Source: an uncultured Arthrobacter sp. (GTDB lineage Bacteria; Actinomycetota; Actinomycetes; Actinomycetales; Micrococcaceae). Taken from it: 13,619 bases of DNA. The stretch lies in contig CALMVY010000337.1 of the NCBI GenBank assembly GCA_937873245.1, positions 1 to 13,619 of the forward strand, given 5' to 3'. The translations under genes were made by a program, and so were the position numbers. Positions 1-7,192 of the stretch are shown here, in pieces. The first letter of the stretch is position 1; each line of letters opens with the position of its first letter. Under the pieces are notes generated by a model that did not search any database, was not told where the DNA came from, and saw only the letters and a list, made by a program, of their open reading frames with translations.

Positions 1-1062
1 CTGGTCCATGGCCTGGTTGACGTCCGCCAGCGCGATGCGGGAGGAGATCAGCTCCTCGACCGGCAGCTTCCCGTCCCGCCAGAGCTGGGCGTATTTGGGA
101 ATGTCCCGCGAGGGCACCGCGGAGCCGAGGTAGCTGCCGACGATAGTGCGGGCCTCGGCCGTGACAGTCAGCGGCGAGATCTGGGCCCGGGCGTCCGGGT
201 GCGGCAGCCCGGCGGTGATGGTGGTGCCGCCCACGGCGGTAGCGGCGAAGGCAGTTTCGAAGGCCCGTGGGTTCCCGGCGCATTCGATTACGTATTTGGC
301 CTTGACGCCCTCCGCCACGACCTGCTGCGGGGTGTAGGTCTCGTGAGCTCCGAGGCGGCGGGCGTGCTCGAGTTTTTCCTCCAGTGTGTCCACGGCAACG
401 ATCCGCTTCACACCTTGGGAGATTGCCGTGATCAGTGCTGCCATGCCCACGCCGCCCAGCCCAACGATCATGACGCTGTCCTGCGGCCTGGGCCGGGCGG
501 CGTTCAGGACGGCACCGCCGCCGGTCAGCACGGCGCAGCCGAGGACGGCGGCGACATCGGCCGGGATGTCATCGCCCACCGGCACGGCCGAGGCGCGGTC
601 CACCACGGCATGGGTGGCGAAGCCGGAGACGCCCAGGTGGTGGAAGATCTTTCCGCCGTCGCGGTCCAGATGCATCGATCCGTGCAGGAGAGTGCCTTCG
701 CCGTTGCTCTTCGAACCCGCCGTGCAGGGGAGCCGGCCGTCTTCGGCGCAGTTCTCGCACTGTTCGCAACGGGGCAGGAACGACATCACCACGCGCTGGC
801 CCGGGACGAGGTCCGTAACTTCGGGGCCGACCTCAACGACCCGCCCCGCGGCCTCATGCCCCAGCAGCATCGGCACCGGACGCACCCGGTTGCCGTCCAC
901 GACGCTCAGGTCCGAGTGGCAGATGCCGGCGGCCTCGATCCTGACCAGGATTTCGGTGGGCCCGGGGCCGTCAAGCTCCAGCTCGGAGATGGTGATGGGC
1001 CTGGACTCCGCGAACGGGCGGGGGCGGCCGATTTCCTCAAGAACTGCGCCGGTAATCTTCAT
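1..1062 (-). CDS. Zinc-dependent alcohol dehydrogenase, MDR family (C-terminus beyond window)
   Basis: Medium-chain dehydrogenase that would oxidise an alcohol with NAD in the cytoplasm. 354 codons are visible and the frame is still open at position 1; the family is usually 350-375 residues, so little is missing. Catalytic zinc ligands are visible: Cys48 (ICHSD), His69 with Glu70 (LGHEAAG), and Cys176 (LGCAVLTG). The structural zinc loop is Cys99, Cys102, Cys105 and Cys113 with the classic 2-2-7 spacing. The Rossmann motif VGLGGVG is at about 200-206, and Asp225 at the end of the second strand favours NAD over NADP. The ATG is preceded by GAGAGGGATCG, a good ribosome binding site. The gene lies downstream of the amidase on the same strand with a 103-base gap, so it may have its own promoter. 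It resembles class III, mycothiol-linked and aryl-alcohol dehydrogenases; the substrate cannot be read from sequence. Confidence 0.93.
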   Translation of the reverse strand, partial: MKITGAVLEEIGRPRPFAESRPITISELELDGPGPTEILVRIEAAGICHSDLSVVDGNRVRPVPMLLGHEAAGRVVEVGPEVTDLVPGQRVVMSFLPRCEQCENCAEDGRLPCTAGSKSNGEGTLLHGSMHLDRDGGKIFHHLGVSGFATHAVVDRASAVPVGDDIPADVAAVLGCAVLTGGGAVLNAARPRPQDSVMIVGLGGVGMAALITAISQGVKRIVAVDTLEEKLEHARRLGAHETYTPQQVVAEGVKAKYVIECAGNPRAFETAFAATAVGGTTITAGLPHPDARAQISPLTVTAEARTIVGSYLGSAVPSRDIPKYAQLWRDGKLPVEELISSRIALADVNQAMDQ

Positions 1063-1080
1063 CGATCCCTCTCATGTGGT

Positions 1081-1093
1081 TTCCAGGCTGGAA
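1081..1093. promoter_or_regulatory. Perfect 13-bp palindrome, possible operator in the dehydrogenase leader
   Basis: TTCCAG-G-CTGGAA is a perfect inverted repeat with 6-base arms, 18 bases upstream of the dehydrogenase ATG. A TAnnnT-type -10 candidate (TACGGT, minus strand, 1118-1123) lies 24 bases further upstream, which would put the palindrome in the 5' leader where a repressor could block transcription. No convincing -35 was seen. A regulatory role is inference only. Confidence 0.35.
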
Positions 1094-1165
1094 CACGTCG
1101 TTGCGTTGCTCTGCTAAACCGTAGCGGCACCGGCCCCGAAATTCACCCACCGGGCGGCCGTGAGG

Positions 1166-2605
1166 CTAGGAGCCCAGTTGCGCGGCCAGTTGCAGCAGCC
1201 GCGCCTCGGAACCCATCGGCCCGATCAGCTGGACGCCCATCGGGAGCCCCGCACCCTTGATACCGCCGGTCCAGTGCACCGGAATGCTGATCGCAGGCAG
1301 CCCGCACACATTGACCATCGATGACCATGGCGCGTACTCGCACTGCTTGCGGTAATCGCCGTCGGCGTCCCCGGCCCATTCGGCCGCCGGCCAGTACCCG
1401 TCGCCGTGGGCGGCCCCGGTGAACCAGCCCACCGGGCGTGGGGTCTGTGCCAGCGCGGGCGTCAACATCAAGTCCCAGCCCGCGTACTGGGCAATGGTGT
1501 CCCGCTGGAACTGGCGCAGGAAACCGAGGGATCCGGCGAGTTTGGCGGGCCCGCGCTGCTGCGCGCGGCGGCGGAATGTGCGTGTCAGCGGCGTCAGGAG
1601 CGCCTCGCGCTGGGGAGTGATCCGGGCGTCCCCGACGGCGGCGGTCCAGGCTGTAGTGAACGCGCCCGGGTAGCGGTTGTCGTAGCGGATGGAGGCCTCC
1701 GAGGTTTCATGCCCGGCCGCTTCCAGCCGCCGGATGCCTTCGGCGAGGGCGTCCAGCGCCGCGGCGTCCGGGGCGAAGGGGAAGACCGCCTGCCACGGGC
1801 TGTCCAGGCTCACTCCGATCCGGAGCTTGGGCGGGTCCTGCGCGGCCAGTTCGAGGTAGCCGGAAGCGGTCTCGCCGGGCCCGGTTCCTGGGCCGGGAAC
1901 CAGGGCATCGAGCAGCAGTGCGGCGTCCGCCGCGGAGCGGGCCAGCGGGCCGGACACCACCAGCCCTGCGGGGTCGCCGCTGCTTTCGCCCGCCGGAGCC
2001 AGCCCGCGGCCCGGCTTGAGGCCCACGAGCCCGCAGGCGGCGGCCGGGATGCGGACCGAACCGCCGCCGTCGGAACCGGGGGCAAAGGGAACCAGTCCGG
2101 CTGCGACCGCCGCGGCGCTGCCGCCGCTGGAACCGCCCGAGCTGCGGCTGAGGGCATGCGGGTTCCGCGAGGGCGGCGCGATCCGGTTCTCGCTGTATGC
2201 CGTCAGCCCGAATTCCGGAACCTGGGTTTTGCCGAGTGAGATCACGCCTGCACCTTTGAGGGTGGCGACGAGGGCGCCGTCGGTCAGGGCGGGTTTGTGG
2301 TCCAGGGCGGCGCTGCCGTGGGTGGTCACGACACCGGCGACGTCCGTCAGGTCCTTGAATGCGACCGGCATCCCGTGCAGCGGCGCCAGCCCGGTTCCGT
2401 CCCGCGCGGCCCGGGCGTGGGACTCGTCCGCTGCGGCCGCGTCCCGCAGGGCCTGGTCGGCGGTGACAGTGATGAAGGCGCCAAGATGCCGGTTTTCAGC
2501 GGCGATGCGGTCCAGGAAATGCCCCGTGGCCTGCCGCGAGGACAGCTCGCCGGAGCGCAGTGCACCGCGCAGCTCGACGGCGGAGAGCTCATGGATCTCA
2601 GCCAC
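1166..2605 (-). CDS. Amidase-signature family amidohydrolase
   Basis: Serine amidase hydrolysing a carboxamide bond, probably cytoplasmic (no signal peptide or membrane segment). 479 residues, typical of the family. The Ser-cisSer-Lys triad is visible: Lys84 in PVAFKDLTDVAG, cis-Ser159 in SSGGSSGGSAAAVAAG, and nucleophile Ser183 in GSDGGGSVRIPAA. The C-terminal part carries the usual LPAISIPVHW and LPMGVQLIGP segments. The GTG at 2605 was chosen because GGGGAG lies 9 bases before it and the family N-terminus (AEIHELSAVELRGALRSGE) begins there. The frame stays open to 3058, but that extension is Pro/Arg-rich, crosses a repeat array and overlaps the rhodanese gene on the opposite strand. No gatB or gatC neighbour is present, so it is unlikely to be GatA. 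Substrate unknown; the overall layout recalls bacterial aliphatic and cyclic amide hydrolases. Confidence 0.92.
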   Translation of the reverse strand: MAEIHELSAVELRGALRSGELSSRQATGHFLDRIAAENRHLGAFITVTADQALRDAAAADESHARAARDGTGLAPLHGMPVAFKDLTDVAGVVTTHGSAALDHKPALTDGALVATLKGAGVISLGKTQVPEFGLTAYSENRIAPPSRNPHALSRSSGGSSGGSAAAVAAGLVPFAPGSDGGGSVRIPAAACGLVGLKPGRGLAPAGESSGDPAGLVVSGPLARSAADAALLLDALVPGPGTGPGETASGYLELAAQDPPKLRIGVSLDSPWQAVFPFAPDAAALDALAEGIRRLEAAGHETSEASIRYDNRYPGAFTTAWTAAVGDARITPQREALLTPLTRTFRRRAQQRGPAKLAGSLGFLRQFQRDTIAQYAGWDLMLTPALAQTPRPVGWFTGAAHGDGYWPAAEWAGDADGDYRKQCEYAPWSSMVNVCGLPAISIPVHWTGGIKGAGLPMGVQLIGPMGSEARLLQLAAQLGS

Positions 2606-2633
2606 GCCGGCCCGCTCCCCGCGGTTCCCCGGC

Positions 2634-2790
2634 GGGACATGCCCAGTGGGACGACGCGCGAACTCCCGGGGGACATGCCCAGTGGTGGCGCGGGCCGTTG
2701 GACATGGTGGCATTGTGCCCAGTCTTCGCGGCCGGGGGAGGGCATGTCCCGCGGGAGGGGGTGGAGCTCTCCGGGGGGCATGTCCAGTGG
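2634..2790. repeat. Array of five CATG-centred repeats between amidase and rhodanese genes
   Basis: Five related units lie in the 342-base non-coding gap. On the minus strand the consensus is about CCACTGGGCATGTCCCCCGG. On the plus strand, units 1 and 2 share GGGACATGCCCAGTGG exactly at 2634-2649 and 2670-2685. Unit 3 (2700-2723) is the same element split by 11 extra bases: GGACAT, then GGTGGCATTGT, then GCCCAGT. Unit 4 (2740-2750, GGGCATGTCCC) carries the core in the opposite orientation. Unit 5 (2775-2790, GGGGCATGTCCAGTGG) keeps the AGTGG flank but has the core inverted. CATG centres fall at 2638, 2674, 2703, 2743 and 2779, 29-40 bases apart. The array begins 29 bases upstream of the amidase GTG, so it occupies that gene's promoter or leader. 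Spacers are irregular and no cas genes are near, so it is not CRISPR. Function unknown. Confidence 0.8.
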
Positions 2791-2907
2791 TGGTGGGAGC
2801 GGGGAGCCACCTGAGCCGCGGGTCGGTCAGCTGCCTCGGGTCTCCTTTGCGCCATCCCAGAAGCGTAACGTGCAACCGGGTGAGGGTGCGGGGCGGGCGG
2901 CTGGCGA

Positions 2908-2913
2908 TACGCT
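2908..2913 (+). promoter_or_regulatory. Possible -10 element for the rhodanese-pheA operon
   Basis: TACGCT fits the actinobacterial TAnnnT -10 pattern and would start transcription near 2920, leaving a leader of about 28 bases that includes the GGAAGGA ribosome binding site at 2936-2942. No clear -35 was seen in the GC-rich sequence upstream. Weak call based on one hexamer. Confidence 0.3.
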
Positions 2914-2947
2914 GGAGGCAGACCATGCATTCTGCGGAAGGACCACC

Positions 2948-3274
2948 ATGAGCGACTTTGACACCGTGACCGTGTCCGGCATCCCCGAAGGGGCCAGGAT
3001 CCTCGACGTCCGCGAAGACTACGAGTGGGTCGCGGGCCACGCCGCGGGTGCGCTGCACATCCCCCTGGACCAGCTGCCGGCCCGGCTCGAGGAACTCGAC
3101 CCCGACGAGGACCTCTACGTCATCTGCCGGACAGGGGGCCGTTCCTTCCGCGCTGCCCAGTGGCTTTCCGGGCAGGGGTACTCCGCCCTGAACGTGGCCG
3201 GCGGCATGGACCAGTGGCTGGAAACCGGTATGCCGCTGGTGTCCGACAACGGACTCAAGCCCGTCATCCTGTAG
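2948..3274 (+). CDS. Single-domain rhodanese-like sulfurtransferase
   Basis: 108-residue cytoplasmic protein made of one rhodanese domain. Such proteins carry sulfur as a persulfide on the active-site cysteine. Visible hallmarks are the N-terminal ILDVREDYEW...GHAAGALHIPL segment (residues about 18-40), the active-site loop CRTGGRS with its catalytic Cys, and the C-terminal NVAGGMDQWLETGMPL segment. All are normal for the GlpE/PspE-type single-domain class, so the enzyme should be active. The ATG is preceded by GGAAGGACCACC, a strong ribosome binding site with a 5-base spacer, and nothing upstream in this frame resembles the family. pheA starts 18 bases after the stop, so the two are probably co-transcribed. 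The acceptor of the sulfur cannot be told from sequence. Confidence 0.95.
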   Translation: MSDFDTVTVSGIPEGARILDVREDYEWVAGHAAGALHIPLDQLPARLEELDPDEDLYVICRTGGRSFRAAQWLSGQGYSALNVAGGMDQWLETGMPLVSDNGLKPVIL

Positions 3275-3292
3275 TTGAAGAAAGAAGCGCCG

Positions 3293-4273
3293 ATGCCCGC
3301 ATCACCCGTCACGTACACCTTCCTCGGACCCGCGGGCACCTTCACCGAGGCGGCCCTGATGCAGGTTCCCGGTGCGGAGGACGCCGTCCGCATTCCGTCC
3401 TCGAACGTCAACACGGCGCTGGACCGGGTCCGCGACGGCTCGGCGGACGCGGCGATGGTGCCGATCGAGAACTCCGTGGAGGGCGGCGTCACCGCCACCC
3501 TGGATGCGATCGCGACCGGACAGGAACTGCGGATCCTTCGTGAGGCCCTCGTGTCGATCAGCTTCGTGCTGGTGGCCCGGCCCGGAACCAGGCTCGAGGA
3601 CATCCGCAGGATCTCAACCCACAGCCACGCCTGGGCACAGTGCCGGCTCTGGGCCGACAGCAATATTCCGGATGTGGAATATATACCGGGGTCCTCCACG
3701 GCCGCGGCGGCCATGGGACTGCTGGAAGGCGACGTTCACTACGACGCGGCAATCTGTGCCCCGATTGTGGCCACCGAGCAGCCGGGACTCGCGGTGCTGG
3801 CGGAAAACATCGGCGACAACCCCGGTGCGGTCACGCGTTTTGTGCTGGTCGGCCGGCCCGGCGAACTGCCGGAACCCACGGGCGCGGACAAGACCACCGT
3901 GGTGGTGCCGCTGCCGGAGGACCGCCCCGGGGCCCTGATGGAGATCCTCGACCAGTTCGCCACCCGGGGGGTGAACCTCAGCCGGATCGAGTCACGTCCC
4001 ACCGGCCAGTACCTCGGCCATTATTTCTTCAGCATCGACGCCGACGGCCACGTGGCCGACGCCCGCGTGGCGGACGCCCTGGCCGGCCTGCACCGGATCA
4101 GCCCGGCCACCCGCTTCCTGGGTTCCTACGGCCGTGCGGACGGGCACCGGACCGTCGTGGAGCCCCACACCTCGGACCAGGCATTCCGTGCCGCCCATGC
4201 TTGGGTCAAAGACATACTGTCCGGGGCATCCGTGGTGCCGGAATATACGTCCGGTGCTTCGCCCACAGCGTAG
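3293..4273 (+). CDS. pheA: Prephenate dehydratase
   Basis: Converts prephenate to phenylpyruvate, the committed step to phenylalanine. 326 residues: the monofunctional actinobacterial form, without the chorismate mutase domain of the enterobacterial P-protein. The dehydratase domain (about 7-190) opens with TFLGPAGTFTEAAL and holds VPIENSVEGG and the catalytic TRF motif (181-183, in GAVTRFVLVGR). An ACT domain follows (about 201-280) with the ESRP motif at 233-236 that binds phenylalanine for feedback inhibition. A tail of about 45 residues (281-326) extends past the ACT domain. The ATG at 3293 has only a purine-rich AAGAAAGAAG upstream; an in-frame TTG at 3275 would add six residues (MKKEAP) and abut the rhodanese stop, but would lack a ribosome binding site. 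pheA close to serS is also seen in mycobacteria. Confidence 0.97.
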   Translation: MPASPVTYTFLGPAGTFTEAALMQVPGAEDAVRIPSSNVNTALDRVRDGSADAAMVPIENSVEGGVTATLDAIATGQELRILREALVSISFVLVARPGTRLEDIRRISTHSHAWAQCRLWADSNIPDVEYIPGSSTAAAAMGLLEGDVHYDAAICAPIVATEQPGLAVLAENIGDNPGAVTRFVLVGRPGELPEPTGADKTTVVVPLPEDRPGALMEILDQFATRGVNLSRIESRPTGQYLGHYFFSIDADGHVADARVADALAGLHRISPATRFLGSYGRADGHRTVVEPHTSDQAFRAAHAWVKDILSGASVVPEYTSGASPTA

Positions 4274-4293
4274 ACAAATGCCGCATCGGGCAC

Positions 4294-4322
4294 TTCCGCC
4301 CCTATGAAACTGTGCGTATGCT
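4294..4322 (+). promoter_or_regulatory. Possible promoter for the small Ala/Lys-rich protein
   Basis: TTCCGC (4294-4299) and TATGCT (4317-4322) are separated by 17 bases. The second fits TAnnnT; the first matches the -35 consensus poorly. Transcription would begin near 4329, giving a leader of about 38 bases ahead of the ATG at 4367. The element lies in the 93-base gap after pheA, where read-through from pheA is also possible. Confidence 0.3.
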
Positions 4323-4366
4323 TGCCTGATCCATATTGGGGAAGTCCTCTACCGAGGGAGCAGGTC

Positions 4367-4606
4367 ATGGCAGGAACCAGCCTTGAAAATGACGGCCAGG
4401 GAATGATCGTGAATCCCAAGCCGACCGCTGACAACCAGGACTGGGACGGCGACGACGCCGACCGTGCAGACCGGCTGCGCTTCGAAGAGGAGCAGGCCAT
4501 GATCCGTGAACAGTCCGAGGCCCGCGCCGCCAAGGCGGCGGCGGAAGCGAAGAAGGCCGCGGCCGCGGATAAAGTCGCCGCAGACAAGAACGCCGCGGAG
4601 AAGTAG
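4367..4606 (+). CDS. Small Ala/Lys-rich protein of unknown function
   Basis: 79 residues, not recognised as a named family. The N-terminal half is acidic and polar (NPKPTADNQDWDGDDADRADR). The second half, from about residue 38, is a charged helix rich in Ala, Glu, Lys and Arg (FEEEQAMIREQSEARAAK followed by AAA/K blocks to the C-terminus), likely a single long helix or coiled coil. There is no signal peptide or membrane segment, so it is probably cytoplasmic. The ATG at 4367 is set by GAGGGAG at 4354-4360 with a 6-base spacer. An in-frame ATG at 4304 would add a Cys/Pro-rich stretch and has no ribosome binding site. The gene follows pheA on the same strand and converges on the lipid kinase gene with only 23 bases between stops. 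The good ribosome binding site and biased composition support a real gene. Confidence 0.75.
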   Translation: MAGTSLENDGQGMIVNPKPTADNQDWDGDDADRADRLRFEEEQAMIREQSEARAAKAAAEAKKAAAADKVAADKNAAEK

Positions 4607-4629
4607 GCCGGCACCCGGGAAGCCTGCGC

Positions 4630-5694
4630 CTAGTCTCCCTCTGTGCCGTCCTTGACCCGGACGAGCAGCGAGCCGGGGGCAATCTGAACGGTGACCTTCG
4701 TGGCCGCCCCGCTCGGATCGCCGTCGACCTGCGTCGGCATCGGCTCCGCGCAGCGGATGGTGATCTTTCCGGAGCGGTAATACGTCATCACCGGCAGGTT
4801 TCTCTTGTGCTTCAGCACGATTTTCCAGTACATCGCCAGCCAGCCGATCGCGCTGCGCGGACTCATCACCACGACGTCGAGCATTCCGTCATCGATCATG
4901 GCCTGGGGGATGAAGTCGATCCCGCCGGGGATCAGGCCGCAGTTCGCGAACAGCACGCTGCGGATCTTCCGGCTCTGCTCCGGCTGGTCGTCCAGGGAGA
5001 TGGACACCTTCTTGCGCCGGCCGGGGAGGTGCCGCACGCCTGCTTCGGTGTAGGCCAGCCATCCCACGGCCTTCTTCAGCCCGTCGTTGGTGTCGCCCAC
5101 GACCTCTGCGTCCATGCCAATGCCGGCAATGACCAGGAAGGTGTGTTCCGCCGCCGTGTTGGTGCGGGAGTTCTCCACCTTCATCCGCGCCGTGTCGATG
5201 AAGCGTTGGTGCCCGAACAGGGCGGTCTGGACACTGCCGTGCAGGTCGCCGACATCGAGGTGGATGTTGCGGGCCAGCAGGTTGCCGGTGCCGAGCGGGA
5301 CCAGGCCCATGGCGATGTCCGTGCCGGCGAGGGCGTCCGCCACCACCCGTACGGTGCCGTCACCGCCGCCCACGAGGACGACGTCGGCTCCGTACTCGAT
5401 AGCGGCCCGCGCCTGCGAGAATCCGGGGTCCTCGGCGGTGGTGTCGAAGAACCGCGGCGGCACCCAGCCCGCCGCAGCGCACGCGCTTTCAATCACGGTG
5501 CGGGCCTCGTCGGACCGTGACTTGATGGGGTTCATCACCACGGCGACCTTCTGCTGGCCCTGACCCGGGCTGTGCGTTTCCTCCCACACGGCGCTGCGGG
5601 TGTGTTTGGCCTTGAGCTTGCGCACTCCCCACCAGCTGGAGACGGCAAACGCCAGGACTCCAGCGATGACGAGGTACAGCAGCCAGTCGCGCAT
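4630..5694 (-). CDS. Membrane-anchored lipid kinase, YegS/DAG-kinase family
   Basis: Phosphorylates a lipid such as diacylglycerol or a related polyprenol or sphingoid lipid using ATP. 354 residues. The catalytic domain starts near residue 49 (KVAVVMNPIKSRSDEA) and contains the nucleotide-binding GGGDGT (109-114) and VPLGTGNLLARN (132-143), followed by the second domain with IAGIGMDAEVV and a typical IDDGMLDVVVMSP segment. Unlike soluble YegS and DgkB, it begins with one hydrophobic helix (residues about 4-22, WLLYLVIAGVLAFAVSSWW) followed by a basic linker, so it should be anchored with its domain at the inner face of the membrane. The ATG has TTGGAG six bases upstream. It diverges from serS with 88 bases between the starts. 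A TAnnnT -10 candidate (TAGTGT, minus strand, 5704-5709) sits close to the start. The exact lipid is unknown. Confidence 0.92.
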   Translation of the reverse strand: MRDWLLYLVIAGVLAFAVSSWWGVRKLKAKHTRSAVWEETHSPGQGQQKVAVVMNPIKSRSDEARTVIESACAAAGWVPPRFFDTTAEDPGFSQARAAIEYGADVVLVGGGDGTVRVVADALAGTDIAMGLVPLGTGNLLARNIHLDVGDLHGSVQTALFGHQRFIDTARMKVENSRTNTAAEHTFLVIAGIGMDAEVVGDTNDGLKKAVGWLAYTEAGVRHLPGRRKKVSISLDDQPEQSRKIRSVLFANCGLIPGGIDFIPQAMIDDGMLDVVVMSPRSAIGWLAMYWKIVLKHKRNLPVMTYYRSGKITIRCAEPMPTQVDGDPSGAATKVTVQIAPGSLLVRVKDGTEGD

Positions 5695-5770
5695 TGTGCT
5701 CCAACACTATCCCGCCGGTGGCCGAAGGCCGATTGCCCGAGAATTGCCCGGTAATGCTGGATGGATTGGT

Positions 5771-5776
5771 TACTCT
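5771..5776 (+). promoter_or_regulatory. -10 element placing serS as a leaderless transcript
   Basis: TACTCT fits TAnnnT and ends 6 bases before the serS GTG at 5783, so the predicted first base of the mRNA is the start codon itself. No Shine-Dalgarno sequence lies between. A TTGCCC at 5744-5749 is 21 bases upstream, too far for a normal -35. Leaderless mRNAs starting at ATG or GTG are common in actinobacteria. Confidence 0.55.
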
Positions 5777-5782
5777 TGTCAG

Positions 5783-7063
5783 GTGATCGACGTAAAAGAC
5801 CTCAGCGAAAATCCGGACAAGTTCCGGGCCAGCCAGCGCGCCCGCGGCGCCGATGAATCCGTGGTGGACGCGATCATCGCCGCGGACTCCGCCCGGCGCG
5901 CCGCCCTGATCCGCTTCGAAAACCTGAGGGCCGAACAGAATGCCTTCGGCAAGAAGGTGGCGCAGGCCAAGGGCGAGGAAAAGCAGGCCCTGCTGGCCGA
6001 GGTCAAAGTCCTCGCCGGCGAGGTCAAGGCCGCCTCCGCCGAGGCGGACGTCGCCCAGGCCGACCACGACGAACTGCTGCGCGCCATCCCGAACCTCATC
6101 GTGGACGGCGTCCCGGAAGGCGGCGAGGACGATTACATCGTGGTCAAGACCGTCGGTGAGCCCCGGGAATTCACGGATTTCGAGCCCAAGGACCACCTGG
6201 AGATCGGTGAGCTGATCGGCGCCATCGACATGGAGCGCGGTGCCAAGGTCTCCGGATCGCGTTTCTATTTCCTGCGCGGCGCGGGAGCCCGGCTGGAAAT
6301 GGCGCTGCTGCAGATGGCCATGGAGCAGGCCATCGACGCCGGCTTCGTGCCGATGATCACGCCGACGCTGGTGCGTCCGGAAACCATGCAGGGCACCGGT
6401 TTCGATGTCAAGCACGACGCCGAGATCTACCGCCTCGCCGAGGACGACCTCTACCTCGTGGGCACCTCCGAGGTGGCCCTCGCCGGCTACCACGCGGACG
6501 AAATCCTGGACCTCTCCGCCGGCCCGATCCGTTACGCCGGGCAGAGCTCCTGCTACCGCCGCGAGGCCGGTTCACACGGCAAGGACACCCGCGGCATCAT
6601 CAGGGTCCACCAGTTCAACAAGGTGGAGATGTTCATCTACACCACGGTCGAGGAGGCTGCGGCCGAGCACGCCCGCCTGCTGGCCTGGGAAGAGGAGATG
6701 CTGGCCAAGTGTGAACTGCCCTACCGGGTCATTGACACCGCCGCCGGGGACCTTGGCAACTCCGCCGCCCGGAAGTTCGACTGCGAGGCCTGGGTCCCGA
6801 CGCAGGGCGCCTACCGCGAGCTGACCTCCACCTCCAACTGCACCACCTTCCAGGCGCGCCGGCTCAACATCCGCGAACGCGTGCTGAACGAGGACGGGGC
6901 CCCGAAGGGAACCCGCGCCGTCGCCACGCTCAACGGCACCCTGGCCACCACGCGCTGGATCGTTGCCATCCTGGAGCACCACCAGAATCCCGACGGCAGC
7001 GTCAACATCCCGAAGGCACTGCAGAAGTACCTCGGCGGCATGACGGTCTTCCCGGTCGTCTGA
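5783..7063 (+). CDS. serS: Seryl-tRNA synthetase
   Basis: Class II synthetase that charges tRNA-Ser, and tRNA-Sec where present, with serine in the cytoplasm. 426 residues, close to the bacterial norm. The N-terminal tRNA-binding arm (about 1-105) begins MIDVKDLSENPDKFRAS and forms the long two-helix coiled coil (about 30-100). The catalytic domain contains the serine-site TSE (228-230), motif 2 around CYRREAGSHGKDTRGIIRVHQF (257-278) with its arginines, and motif 3 around LNGTLATTRWIVAILE (383-398). The start is GTG at 5783: the family N-terminus begins exactly here, there is no ribosome binding site, and a -10 hexamer ends 6 bases before it. Upstream in-frame sequence looks like translated promoter. 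It is followed by its own hairpin and then by the HAD phosphatase gene on the same strand. No T-box leader is present. Confidence 0.97.
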   Translation: MIDVKDLSENPDKFRASQRARGADESVVDAIIAADSARRAALIRFENLRAEQNAFGKKVAQAKGEEKQALLAEVKVLAGEVKAASAEADVAQADHDELLRAIPNLIVDGVPEGGEDDYIVVKTVGEPREFTDFEPKDHLEIGELIGAIDMERGAKVSGSRFYFLRGAGARLEMALLQMAMEQAIDAGFVPMITPTLVRPETMQGTGFDVKHDAEIYRLAEDDLYLVGTSEVALAGYHADEILDLSAGPIRYAGQSSCYRREAGSHGKDTRGIIRVHQFNKVEMFIYTTVEEAAAEHARLLAWEEEMLAKCELPYRVIDTAAGDLGNSAARKFDCEAWVPTQGAYRELTSTSNCTTFQARRLNIRERVLNEDGAPKGTRAVATLNGTLATTRWIVAILEHHQNPDGSVNIPKALQKYLGGMTVFPVV

Positions 7064-7082
7064 CCTGCAGCCCAGGCCCGTT

Positions 7083-7101
7083 CCCGGCGCAGTGCGGCGG
7101 G
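7083..7101 (+). terminator. Possible hairpin terminator after serS
   Basis: CCCGGCGCAGTGCGGCGGG, 19 bases after the serS stop, can fold as four C-G pairs, a G-G mismatch, three more pairs (CGC with GCG) and an AGT loop. No T tract follows, which is common for actinobacterial hairpins. It would separate serS from the HAD gene, which appears to have its own start signal. Confidence 0.4.
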
Positions 7102-7192
7102 GCGCGGGTGCCAACAACTGTTCACCCCCGGTTCACCGCGCGCTGTGGCCTGTGTCCTAGCGGGCGTCGGGGGTGTCTGTTCTACTTGTGAG

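Noticed and set aside
199..1260. 353-codon plus-strand open frame across the alcohol dehydrogenase
   Set aside because: The opposite strand carries the full set of MDR zinc and NAD motifs; this frame is its shadow and reads as low-complexity Gly/His/Arg/Pro sequence.
2634..2790. CRISPR array
   Set aside because: Units are short and variable, mixed in orientation, spacers are uneven (29-40 bases between centres), and no cas genes are near.
2606..3058. N-terminal extension of the amidase by 151 codons
   Set aside because: It is Pro/Arg-rich, runs through the repeat array and overlaps the rhodanese gene on the other strand; the GTG at 2605 has a good ribosome binding site and matches the family start.
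5695..5782. T-box or other riboswitch ahead of serS
   Set aside because: Only 88 bases separate the divergent starts, no T-box core or specifier stem is visible, and the likely transcript begins at the start codon.
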